From an uncultured Erysipelotrichales bacterium (lineage in GTDB: Bacteria; Bacillota_I; Bacilli_A; Erysipelotrichales; Coprobacillaceae): DNA of 8,646 nt. Where the stretch lies: assembly GCA_910579135.1 (NCBI GenBank), contig CAJTTM010000057.1, positions 1 through 8,646 of the forward strand, given 5' to 3'. Below are positions 1 through 5,516 of this stretch, one piece after another; the stretch's first letter is position 1, and every line of letters starts with the position of its first letter. A program made the position numbers and the translations under genes. The notes below the pieces were generated by a model. That model saw only the letters and a list, made by a program, of their open reading frames with translations, was not told the DNA's origin and ran no database searches.

Positions 1-51
1 GAAGCTGAATGAAATCAACTTATCAAAAAAGTTATTTCGTTACAGCCTCTT

Positions 52-558
52 TTATGACTTTGTTGTACTTCCAAATCCACCAGTTCTTTTTTCACTAACT
101 TCGTCATCTTCAACAGTACCATAAACCATAAAGATACCTTGAGCAATTCCTTCACCAGCGTTTACATTGACAGTTTTATCTTCATTTGTATCATTAGTTA
201 ACTTAATAAAGATATGTCCTTCATTATCAGCATTAAAATAATCACTGTCAATAATTCCTACAGTGTTATTTAATTGAAGACGATATTTAAATCCTAAACC
301 ACTTCTAGGGAATAACATTAATACCCATGATTCATTCATTTCACAACGAATACCAGTAGGGAGATTAATTGTTTCGTTGGGTTTTAGTGTAATATCAATA
401 GGAGTAAAAAAATCATATCCTGCAGAACCTATAGTTGCCCTTTTAGGAAGTTTGATGTTGTCATAGATTTCTTTAACCTTATCTTCGCTTAAATCAAACT
501 TTGACATTCCTCCTTGAAACTGTTCAAAACTCACTTTGTAAAATTTAGCTTTTTTCAT
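52..558 (-). CDS. dut: dUTP diphosphatase (dUTPase), trimeric family
   Basis: Hydrolyses dUTP to dUMP and pyrophosphate in the cytoplasm, keeping uracil out of DNA and supplying dUMP for thymidylate synthesis. All five motifs of the homotrimeric dUTPase family are visible in the 168-aa product: SAGYDFF at residues 45-51, PRSGLGFK at 84-91, GIIDSDYF at 101-108 (catalytic Asp in this motif), AGEGIAQGIF at 134-143, and the C-terminal P-loop-like RTGGFGST at 158-165. The extra 40 or so N-terminal residues before motif 1 are typical of the longer Firmicute and phage-like versions. An AAGGAG Shine-Dalgarno (564-569 on the plus numbering) lies 5 nt before the ATG and overlaps the stop codon of the upstream carboxypeptidase gene, so the two are probably co-transcribed and translationally coupled. 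I see no clear terminator in bases 1-51. Confidence 0.95.
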   Translation of the reverse strand: MKKAKFYKVSFEQFQGGMSKFDLSEDKVKEIYDNIKLPKRATIGSAGYDFFTPIDITLKPNETINLPTGIRCEMNESWVLMLFPRSGLGFKYRLQLNNTVGIIDSDYFNADNEGHIFIKLTNDTNEDKTVNVNAGEGIAQGIFMVYGTVEDDEVSEKRTGGFGSTTKS

Positions 559-568
559 ACTTTTCTCC

Positions 569-1468
569 TTAATTATAATACTCTTCTAGTGTCATATGTG
601 CATTATGTAACTCTTTAGCTAATTCCTTACCGACATAACGAATATGCCAAGGTTCATATGCATAATTAGTGACAATTGTTTTATTACTAGGATATCTTAA
701 CACAAAACCATACTTATGTGCATCATTTTCTAAAAAATTTCCTAATTCACTATTTGCAACCTCTTCAGTCAAAGGATCATTTAGAGTATTAGAAACATCA
801 ATTGCTAAACCTAACTGATGTTCACTCCTTCCAGGATAAGCATTGTATTGACAACTATGAGCAATACCAAATTGTTTTAAAGAGTTTTGCCATAAAAAAG
901 TTTGTTTTTCATAACTACGATAAGCAGATATAGAATAAATTTCTATTCCTTTCTCTTTTGCATCATTATATAATTGTGTATAAGCATCATTTGCTTCGTG
1001 ACGTAAGAATTGTTGATCATTATCAACAACACTTTCTAAATCATCTGGTTTATAATTTTCGTTTAAAGCGTGTGTTTTGTTTACAAGAACTTGATAATCA
1101 TCGGGATTATCTACATAATCAGCTAATACATTAGAGGGATCAAAAAATTCGTTGTAGTATTTTACAACATCTACAGTTAAGGTTTTATAGACAGTTTGAT
1201 TGTGACTGTTTTTTAAACGGTAGTTAATTGTTTGACTTCCTAATTGATGAGTATTAATTTCATTAAATGTAACTTGAGTTGTTAGATCACCATCATTCTT
1301 GTCACTTGCAGTTAATATATAAGATGAATAGGAAAAGGTAGAATCTAAAGGAATTTGAATGCGATTGGTTTTAAGTGTTAATACTGGTAATGAAGCATTA
1401 GTTTCTTTATCGTGTTGACAACTTACTAAAAATATAATAGATAAAAAACAAAGAATTATTTTTTTCAA
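569..1468 (-). CDS. Lipoprotein D-alanyl-D-alanine carboxypeptidase (VanY/M15B family)
   Basis: Probable zinc D,D-carboxypeptidase trimming the terminal D-Ala of peptidoglycan stem peptides on the outer face of the membrane. I choose the TTG at 1466-1468 (299 aa): AAGGAG at 1477-1482 lies 8 nt upstream, whereas the alternative GTG at 1475-1477 overlaps that Shine-Dalgarno. Numbered from TTG, residues 1-17 form a lipoprotein signal with lipobox LVSC (Cys17). Residues about 27-102 resemble a bacterial Ig-like/DUF5011 domain (DGDLT, GSQTINYRL). The C-terminal half is the VanY domain: SAYRS with Arg184, the zinc motif SEHQLGLAID with His217 and Asp224, and EPWHIRYVG with Glu272 (catalytic) and His275 (third ligand). 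It is the first gene of a likely operon with dut. The neighbourhood shows no VanR/VanS or van ligase genes, so a housekeeping wall role is more likely than glycopeptide resistance. Confidence 0.92.
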   Translation of the reverse strand: MKKIILCFLSIIFLVSCQHDKETNASLPVLTLKTNRIQIPLDSTFSYSSYILTASDKNDGDLTTQVTFNEINTHQLGSQTINYRLKNSHNQTVYKTLTVDVVKYYNEFFDPSNVLADYVDNPDDYQVLVNKTHALNENYKPDDLESVVDNDQQFLRHEANDAYTQLYNDAKEKGIEIYSISAYRSYEKQTFLWQNSLKQFGIAHSCQYNAYPGRSEHQLGLAIDVSNTLNDPLTEEVANSELGNFLENDAHKYGFVLRYPSNKTIVTNYAYEPWHIRYVGKELAKELHNAHMTLEEYYN

Positions 1469-1509
1469 AAAGATCACTCCTTGTTTTTAGTTTGTGAAAA
1501 ATATGTAGA

Positions 1510-1515
1510 ATTATA
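1510..1515 (-). promoter_or_regulatory. Candidate -10 element for the carboxypeptidase-dut operon
   Basis: The minus strand reads TATAAT here, about 40 nt upstream of the TTG start. A convincing -35 hexamer at 17 nt spacing is not evident; the sequence there is only AT-rich. The call rests on the exact -10 match and its position. Confidence 0.4.
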
Positions 1516-1571
1516 AAAAAAGCTTACATTTTTATAATTTTTGATTAATACTATAAAAAGGATAAAAGATA

Positions 1572-1580
1572 TGTTATAAT
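1572..1580 (+). promoter_or_regulatory. Extended -10 promoter for pssA-psd(-parA-parB)
   Basis: TGTTATAAT is an extended -10 element (TG-N-TATAAT), about 33 nt before the pssA ATG. The -35 region is poor, which is usual for extended -10 promoters. It lies in the 145-nt divergent gap with the carboxypeptidase gene, and its predicted start is near 1587. Confidence 0.55.
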
Positions 1581-1613
1581 ATTTTAGAAATTAGAAAATT
1601 TTGGGAGAATACT

Positions 1614-2231
1614 ATGATTGGATATTATAATTATACAGTTATTTTAACATATTTAAGTTTATTAAGTGCATTGTTTGGTACTCATCTTGCGTTTTGTAGT
1701 CACTATGTTGAAGCTCTTCTTTGTTTGCTTGCTTGTGGTGCTTTTGATTCTTTTGATGGAATAGTAGCAAGAAGTAAGAAGGATAGAACTGATGAAGAAA
1801 AGAAGTTTGGTATTCAAATTGATTCGTTAGTTGATATGTTTAGCTTTGGAATTTTTCCTGCAATTATAGGGTATACATTAGGATTACATAGTTGGATTTG
1901 GTTTGTTGCTTTTGGACTATATGCGATTTGTGCTGTTAGTCGATTAGGATATTTCAATGTTGCTGAAGAAATAAGACAAAACCAAACAACAGAGAAGAGA
2001 AAATTTTATCAAGGGTTACCAGTAACAACATCTTGTTTGATTTTTCCAGTAATCTATTTATTAAATTATTTTTTAGATTCTTCAATAGTAACAACTATTT
2101 ATGGATGTATTATGTTTTTAGTTGCAATCTTATTTATTGTTGATTTTAAAATGATTAAACCTGGATTAAAAGGTGTTATGGGAATGGTTGTTCTTGGAAT
2201 TTTAGTTGCGATAGGATTGGTTTTATTATAA
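1614..2231 (+). CDS. pssA: CDP-diacylglycerol--serine O-phosphatidyltransferase
   Basis: Integral membrane enzyme that condenses CDP-diacylglycerol with L-serine to give phosphatidylserine and CMP, the first committed step to phosphatidylethanolamine. The CDP-alcohol phosphatidyltransferase signature is complete: Asp45, Asp48-Gly49, Ala52-Arg53, Gly66, Asp70 and Asp74. Between Arg53 and Gly66 there are 12 residues (SKKDRTDEEKKF) rather than the usual 8, an insertion I associate with clostridial-type PssA proteins. Hydrophobic stretches at about 8-42, 79-110, 134-152, 157-175 and 185-205 fit a six-helix membrane protein, and 205 aa is within the family range. GGGAG at 1603-1607 sits 6 nt before the ATG. 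The stop codon overlaps the psd start by one base, so the enzyme is made together with the one that uses its product. Confidence 0.95.
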   Translation: MIGYYNYTVILTYLSLLSALFGTHLAFCSHYVEALLCLLACGAFDSFDGIVARSKKDRTDEEKKFGIQIDSLVDMFSFGIFPAIIGYTLGLHSWIWFVAFGLYAICAVSRLGYFNVAEEIRQNQTTEKRKFYQGLPVTTSCLIFPVIYLLNYFLDSSIVTTIYGCIMFLVAILFIVDFKMIKPGLKGVMGMVVLGILVAIGLVLL

Positions 2232-3103
2232 TGAAGATATATGATAGAAATGGACAGGAAATTGTTTGTAATCAAGGACAAAATGATTTATTAAAGTTAT
2301 TATATGGAAATGTTTTAGGAAGAAGTGTATTAAAAGTATTAACTCTTCCTTTTATTAGCCAATTAGGTGGAATGGTTATGGATAGTGGGTTATCTAAAAG
2401 GGTTATTTCTTCTTTTGTTGAAAGTAATCATATTGATATGAGTCAATATGAGGATAGAGAGTTTCAATCATATAATGATTTTTTTACAAGAAAGATACTT
2501 GAAGGAAAGAGAAGTATTGATAAGGAAGATAATCATTTGATTGCTCCTTGTGATAGTAAGGTGAGTTATTATAAGATAGATGATCATTTGAAATTAAAAA
2601 TCAAAGATACTGTTTATTCTTTAAATGATTTATTAAAGGATGAAGAACTTGTAAAAAAATATGAGAGAGGGGATTGTTTGATTTTTAGATTGGCTGTTGA
2701 TGATTATCATAGATATCATTTTTTTGATGATGGTGTGATGATGGCTTATAAAAAAATTGATGGTATTTTTCATACTGTAAATCCATTGGCTAATGATTAT
2801 TATCCTATATATAAGGAAAATACAAGAGCTTATTCTTTGATGAGAACGAAGAATTTTGGTGATGTTATTTATATGGAAGTAGGGGCTATGATGGTTGGAA
2901 GGATTGTTAATCATCATGTTCAATCTTTTTTACGTGGAGAGGAAAAAGGTTATTTTGAATTTGGTGGTTCTACTGTTGTATTGTTATTTGAAAAAGGAAA
3001 AATAATAGTAGATGATGATATTATTGAACATTCATTAAATCATGATGAAGTGAAAGTTCAATTGGGTGAAAAAATAGGTGTGAAGTTAGAGAAAGTATGT
3101 TAA
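2231..3103 (+). CDS. psd: Phosphatidylserine decarboxylase proenzyme
   Basis: Decarboxylates phosphatidylserine to phosphatidylethanolamine at the membrane using a pyruvoyl cofactor made by self-cleavage. The cleavage motif FGGST is at residues 244-248, so the proenzyme should split between Gly246 and Ser247, Ser247 becoming the pyruvoyl group of the short alpha chain. The Asp-His-Ser self-cleavage triad is represented by Asp108 in APCDSK, His163 in DYHRYHF (His160 also conserved) and Ser247. The N-terminal segment with YNDFFTRKI (81-89) is typical of the 290-300 aa clostridial type. The ATG overlaps the pssA stop codon (TAATG) and has only a weak Shine-Dalgarno, suggesting translational coupling. 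The substrate comes from the upstream gene. Confidence 0.95.
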   Translation: MKIYDRNGQEIVCNQGQNDLLKLLYGNVLGRSVLKVLTLPFISQLGGMVMDSGLSKRVISSFVESNHIDMSQYEDREFQSYNDFFTRKILEGKRSIDKEDNHLIAPCDSKVSYYKIDDHLKLKIKDTVYSLNDLLKDEELVKKYERGDCLIFRLAVDDYHRYHFFDDGVMMAYKKIDGIFHTVNPLANDYYPIYKENTRAYSLMRTKNFGDVIYMEVGAMMVGRIVNHHVQSFLRGEEKGYFEFGGSTVVLLFEKGKIIVDDDIIEHSLNHDEVKVQLGEKIGVKLEKVC

Positions 3104-3137
3104 AATGAATGACAGCGATATAAGGAGTGAGTAATAA

Positions 3138-3908
3138 ATGTCAAGAATTATAGCAGTTACAAATCAAAAAGGCGGGGTTGGTAAGACAACAACAAGTGTT
3201 AATTTATGTGCTGCTTTAGCATATATGAAAAAGAAAGTGTTATTGATTGATATGGATCCTCAAGCAAATGCGACACAAGGGATTGGAATTAATCGTAGTG
3301 ATTTATCACAGACAACATATGATGTGATTGTAGATGGAGTTCCTATTGAAAATATTATTAAAACAAGTAATGTTGAAAATTTATATGTAGCTCCTGCAAG
3401 TATTGATTTAGCAGGGGTAGAAATACAGCTTTCACAAGTGAAAAATGGTAGGGAACAAAGATTAAAGAATTCATTAAAGAATGTTGTTTCTGATTATGAT
3501 TATATTATTATTGATTGTCCTCCAGCATTAGGTATTTTAAATACAAATGCTTTGACAGCTGCAGATTCAGTTTTAATTCCAGTTCAATGTGAATATTATG
3601 CTTTGGAAGGTTTAACACAATTATTAAATACAATATTACTTACTCAAAGTGTATTTAATGAAAACCTAACAATTGAAGGAGTTCTTTTGACAATGCTAGA
3701 TTCTCGAACAAACTTAGGAACAGAAGTTTCTCAAGAGGTTAGAAAATATTTTAAAGAAAAAGTTTATGATACTGTTATACCAAGAAATGTAAAATTATCT
3801 GAAGCCCCATCAGAGGGATTGTGTATTTTTGATTATGATAGTACCTCTGTTGGAGCAAAAGCTTATGCAAGATTTGCAAAGGAAGTGGTGAGTAGAAATG
3901 GCAGGTAA
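3138..3908 (+). CDS. parA: Chromosome partitioning ATPase ParA (Soj)
   Basis: Deviant Walker-A ATPase that binds DNA nonspecifically as an ATP dimer and works with ParB in origin segregation; in Bacillus, Soj also controls DnaA. The 256-aa product has the deviant P-loop KGGVGKTT at residues 11-18 (signature Lys11, Lys16), DMDPQAN at 38-44, the Walker-B-like IIIDCPP at 123-129, and the family blocks LDSRTNLGTEV (187-197) and PRNVKLSEAPS (215-225). The short N-terminus, without a DNA-binding extension, marks it as chromosomal Soj type rather than a P1-like plasmid ParA. AAGGAG at 3122-3127 lies 10 nt before the ATG. A TGTTAAAAT extended -10 at the psd stop codon (3098-3106) could give it a private promoter in addition to read-through from pssA. 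Its last 11 nt overlap parB. Confidence 0.95.
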   Translation: MSRIIAVTNQKGGVGKTTTSVNLCAALAYMKKKVLLIDMDPQANATQGIGINRSDLSQTTYDVIVDGVPIENIIKTSNVENLYVAPASIDLAGVEIQLSQVKNGREQRLKNSLKNVVSDYDYIIIDCPPALGILNTNALTAADSVLIPVQCEYYALEGLTQLLNTILLTQSVFNENLTIEGVLLTMLDSRTNLGTEVSQEVRKYFKEKVYDTVIPRNVKLSEAPSEGLCIFDYDSTSVGAKAYARFAKEVVSRNGR

Positions 3909-4782
3909 AAAGAAATTAGGTAAGGGATTGGATGCTATTTTTAATGATGCCTCTCAAGGTGCTAATATTCAATCTATGATTGATGCAATTGAAAAGAAAG
4001 CGCCACAGATGGCACAATTGCTTGTCCCTATTAATGAAATTAGGCCAAATCCTTATCAACCTAGAAAGGTTTTTAATGATGAGAAGTTACAAGAGTTAGC
4101 TCAATCTATTAAGATTAATGGAATATTTCAACCATTGATTTTAAAGAAATCAATTCAAGGATATGAGATTGTTGCTGGTGAAAGACGTTTTAGAGCTGCA
4201 TCATTAGTGGGATTAACTGAGGTTCCAGCTATATTAGTTGATTTTAATGATCAACAAATGATGGAAATTGCATTATTGGAAAATATTCAAAGAGAAGATT
4301 TAAATGCGATTGAAGAGGCTCAAGCATATGCTATTATGATGGATAAACTTAATCTTACTCAAGAGGAGTTATCAAAGAGAGTTGGGAAATCTAGAGCTCA
4401 TGTAGCGAATACTATTCGTCTTTTAAAGATTCCTAAACAACTACAAAATTATATATTAGATGGTAAATTAACAATGGGACATATTAAACCATTGATTACT
4501 ATAGATAATAAAAAGGCTGTAGAGGTTGCAAAAAAAGCAATTGATAAGAAGTTGTCTGTAAGACAAGTTGAGGATATTGTAAAGGGTATTAAACTTCAAC
4601 AAGCCAAGAAGAATAAACCAAAGGTTGAAAAACCTAAAGAGTATACATATGTAGAAGGTTTATTAAGAAAGAAATATCGTACTCGAATTAAAGTTGAAGA
4701 TAATTCTATTACAATTAAATATAGTGATACTCAAGATTTAAATAGAATCTTAGAATTAATGGGTGTCATAGAAGAAAGTTAA
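3898..4782 (+). CDS. parB: Chromosome partitioning protein ParB (Spo0J)
   Basis: CTP-dependent DNA clamp that loads at parS, spreads and recruits SMC, and stimulates ParA. The N-terminal LGKGLDAIF (residues 7-15) is the ParA-stimulating peptide. The ParB/Srx CTPase domain covers about 42-135, with NPYQPR (51-56), GERRFRA (94-100) and ENIQRED (128-134), the last two being nucleotide-contact boxes. A helix-turn-helix parS-binding domain covers about 151-180 (LTQEELSKRVGKSRAHVAN), and a C-terminal dimerisation domain follows from about 245. The length of 294 aa is normal. GKGLDAIF and the partnership with parA favour ParB over the paralogue Noc. The start lies inside parA (11-nt overlap), so translation is coupled. 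I found no good parS site in the window. Confidence 0.95.
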   Translation: MAGKKKLGKGLDAIFNDASQGANIQSMIDAIEKKAPQMAQLLVPINEIRPNPYQPRKVFNDEKLQELAQSIKINGIFQPLILKKSIQGYEIVAGERRFRAASLVGLTEVPAILVDFNDQQMMEIALLENIQREDLNAIEEAQAYAIMMDKLNLTQEELSKRVGKSRAHVANTIRLLKIPKQLQNYILDGKLTMGHIKPLITIDNKKAVEVAKKAIDKKLSVRQVEDIVKGIKLQQAKKNKPKVEKPKEYTYVEGLLRKKYRTRIKVEDNSITIKYSDTQDLNRILELMGVIEES

Positions 4783-4804
4783 GCATAAGATGTTTAACTT
4801 TTTT
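4778..4804 (+). terminator. Intrinsic terminator of the pssA-psd-parA-parB operon
   Basis: A 9-bp uninterrupted stem (4778-4786 with 4790-4798, one G-U pair) with a 3-nt AAG loop is followed by six T residues. The parB stop codon (4780-4782) lies inside the left arm, so the operon ends as tightly as possible. Confidence 0.8.
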
Positions 4805-4805
4805 G

Positions 4806-4835
4806 TTGTTAAGAGAATAAAAGAGTTTATATAAT
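4806..4835 (+). promoter_or_regulatory. Promoter for the intergenic RNA
   Basis: TTGTTA (4806-4811), an 18-nt spacer and a consensus TATAAT (4830-4835) form a sigma-A-like promoter directly after the parB terminator. The predicted start is about 4842, which coincides with the 5' edge of a long-range RNA stem. This agreement between two independent signals is the main support. Confidence 0.55.
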
Positions 4836-4841
4836 TATATA

Positions 4842-5094
4842 TAAACAAACTACTTTTAATTGATTTTTTGGTTTTATGTGATATATTTTATTTATAAATC
4901 GGAGAACCATAGCCTTAGTTGGGATAAAGTAGTTTGTTGACAGAGATACAACTTATGTTGTCATCTCTGTTTTACTTTCAAAATGTAAGTGTTTTATTGA
5001 TAAAGATACAAAGTTTATATTTATACGACTACTAAATACAATATAGCATATACTAGTGAAGTTGCCAGACACTTTTTTTGTGTTTGGCTTTTTT
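4842..5094 (+). ncRNA. Candidate structured non-coding RNA, about 250 nt, family not recognised
   Basis: A transcription unit is bounded by a promoter (4806-4835) and an intrinsic terminator (5064-5094), with no credible ORF inside. The transcript should open with a strand (4844-4856) perfectly complementary over 13 bp to 4926-4938. Inside this closing stem P1, a 7-bp helix (4869-4875 with 4903-4909) leaves TAGCCTTAGTTGGGAT (4910-4925) largely unpaired, a candidate ligand- or partner-binding segment. One nucleotide after P1 comes a strong hairpin P3: 4940-4947 with 4963-4970, a one-base bulge at C4962, then 4948-4952 with 4957-4961 and a TTAT loop. A less structured stretch of about 90 nt then runs to the terminator. 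It lacks features I know for 6S RNA, SRP RNA, tmRNA, RNase P or the common riboswitches. Since no gene follows on this strand before 5517, beyond a terminator, a stand-alone sRNA is likelier than a leader. The bounds are inferred. Confidence 0.5.
5064..5094 (+). terminator. Strong intrinsic terminator
   Basis: GCCAGACAC (5064-5072) pairs with GTGTTTGGC (5080-5088) across a loop of seven T, giving 9 bp with one G-U, followed by TTTTTT (5089-5094). It is the most GC-rich hairpin of the gap and works only in the plus direction. Because parB already has its own terminator, this one implies a separate transcript starting between 4805 and 5060. Confidence 0.85.
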
Positions 5095-5141
5095 GTGGAT
5101 TTAAAAATCTAATTGTATACTATTTAAGTAAAAATAAAAAC

Positions 5142-5203
5142 ACCAAAAAATACATAAATCATACCAAAAAATACATCATTATTGAATTGTATTTTTTGAT
5201 ATG
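5142..5203 (+). repeat. Short direct and inverted repeats between the ncRNA and the XRE gene
   Basis: ACCAAAAAATACAT occurs at 5142-5155 and 5163-5176, exactly 21 bp apart (two helical turns). A third, inverted copy lies at 5188-5200, so CATACCAAAAAATACA (5160-5175) and 5188-5203 form a 15-of-16 inverted repeat with a 12-nt loop. It sits just beyond the stop codon of the minus-strand XRE gene and is followed on that strand by a U-rich tract, so it may be a weak AT-rich terminator; a protein-binding array is the alternative. Confidence 0.6.
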
Positions 5204-5214
5204 CTAATGTTTAA

Positions 5215-5415
5215 TTATTCTTCAATATATTCAATAATATCACTAACATTGCATTCTAAAATAAAACATAGGATATCAAGAGTTTTTGTTGTAATAGGTT
5301 TGCCTTGTTTAATACGATGTATTGTATTAGCAGATAAGCCATGTTTATATATTAAAGCATATTCAGTTATATCTTTTTTATACATTGTTTCATAAAGAGG
5401 TTTATAACTTATCAT
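5215..5415 (-). CDS. Small XRE-family (Cro/CI-like) transcriptional regulator
   Basis: Probable DNA-binding repressor consisting of little more than a helix-turn-helix domain. I choose the ATG at 5413-5415 (66 aa): GGTGAT, complementary to the anti-SD 3' part, lies 4 nt upstream; the in-frame TTG at 5425-5427 and GTG at 5422-5424 overlap that Shine-Dalgarno. The sequence matches the short HTH family that starts MISYKPL: helices at about 15-22, a recognition helix around SANTIHRIKQG (28-38), then TTKTLDILCFILECNVSDIIEY, the usual fourth and fifth helices. There is no effector domain. It diverges from the kinase-like operon at 5517, with overlapping promoters and two dyad repeats between them, so the simplest reading is an autoregulated repressor that also controls that operon. 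The target assignment is inferred from context. Confidence 0.9.
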   Translation of the reverse strand: MISYKPLYETMYKKDITEYALIYKHGLSANTIHRIKQGKPITTKTLDILCFILECNVSDIIEYIEE

Positions 5416-5442
5416 TTTTATCACCAATTAAACATTAACACA

Positions 5443-5478
5443 CTCAATTTATTGACTATACTCAATATATTGACTATA
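5443..5478. repeat. Tandem 18-bp operator-like repeats in the divergent promoter region
   Basis: Two adjacent 18-bp units (5443-5460 and 5461-5478) differ at one position. Each contains a dyad: TCAATTTATTGA (5444-5455, one mismatch) and the perfect palindrome TCAATATATTGA (5462-5473). Centre-to-centre spacing is 18 bp. The first overlaps the plus -35 and abuts the minus -10, and the second fills the spacers of both promoters, as expected for two dimer sites of the divergently encoded XRE protein. Confidence 0.8.
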
Positions 5479-5480
5479 AT
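5452..5480 (+). promoter_or_regulatory. Promoter of the split-kinase operon
   Basis: TTGACT (5452-5457), 17-nt spacer, TATAAT (5475-5480): 11 of 12 consensus matches at ideal spacing. The predicted start is near 5487, giving a leader of about 30 nt containing GAGGGG (5505-5510) before the ATG at 5517. The operator dyads lie over the -35 and the spacer. Confidence 0.8.
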
Positions 5481-5483
5481 CAA
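5455..5483 (-). promoter_or_regulatory. Promoter of the XRE regulator gene
   Basis: On the minus strand TTGATT (5478-5483), a 17-nt spacer and TATAGT (5455-5460) form a promoter lying almost exactly on top of the opposing plus promoter. Polymerase could hardly occupy both at once, so the two directions should be mutually exclusive and both should be sensitive to binding at the shared repeats. Confidence 0.6.
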
Positions 5484-5516
5484 AAATATAGTTTTAAAGA
5501 AAACGAGGGGAATCAA

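Noticed and set aside
1..51. Terminator for dut on the minus strand (T run opposite 25-30)
   Set aside because: The sequence before the T run does not form a convincing stem, so I cannot support it.
2099..2923. Minus-strand ORFs of 60 and 96 aa under pssA and psd, and one of 63 aa under the GHKL gene (6138-6329)
   Set aside because: Low-complexity Ile/Asn/Ser-rich shadows of AT-rich coding sequence, without ribosome binding sites, opposite well-identified genes.
2931..2946. parS-like ACGTG core inside psd, and similar ACGTG near 8450
   Set aside because: Compared with TGTTTCACGTGAAACA, only about 10 of 16 bases match at 2931 and the dyad is lost; the 8450 copy is no better. TGTTTCGTGAAATA at 7623-7636 lacks the central two bases. 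None is a credible parS.
4955..5035. 26-codon ORF (MLSSLFYFQNVSV...) inside the candidate ncRNA, possibly a type I toxin
   Set aside because: No Shine-Dalgarno, its ATG lies in a hairpin loop, and there is no typical single TM helix with charged tail. A chance ORF is more likely.
5095..5103. DnaA-box-like TGTGGATTT that could mark an origin near parAB
   Set aside because: Only 7 of 9 match and it stands alone, with no cluster, AT-rich unwinding repeat or dnaA gene.
5201..5395. 64-aa plus-strand ORF
   Set aside because: It lies opposite the XRE gene, which has clear family features, a Shine-Dalgarno and a promoter; the plus ORF has none.
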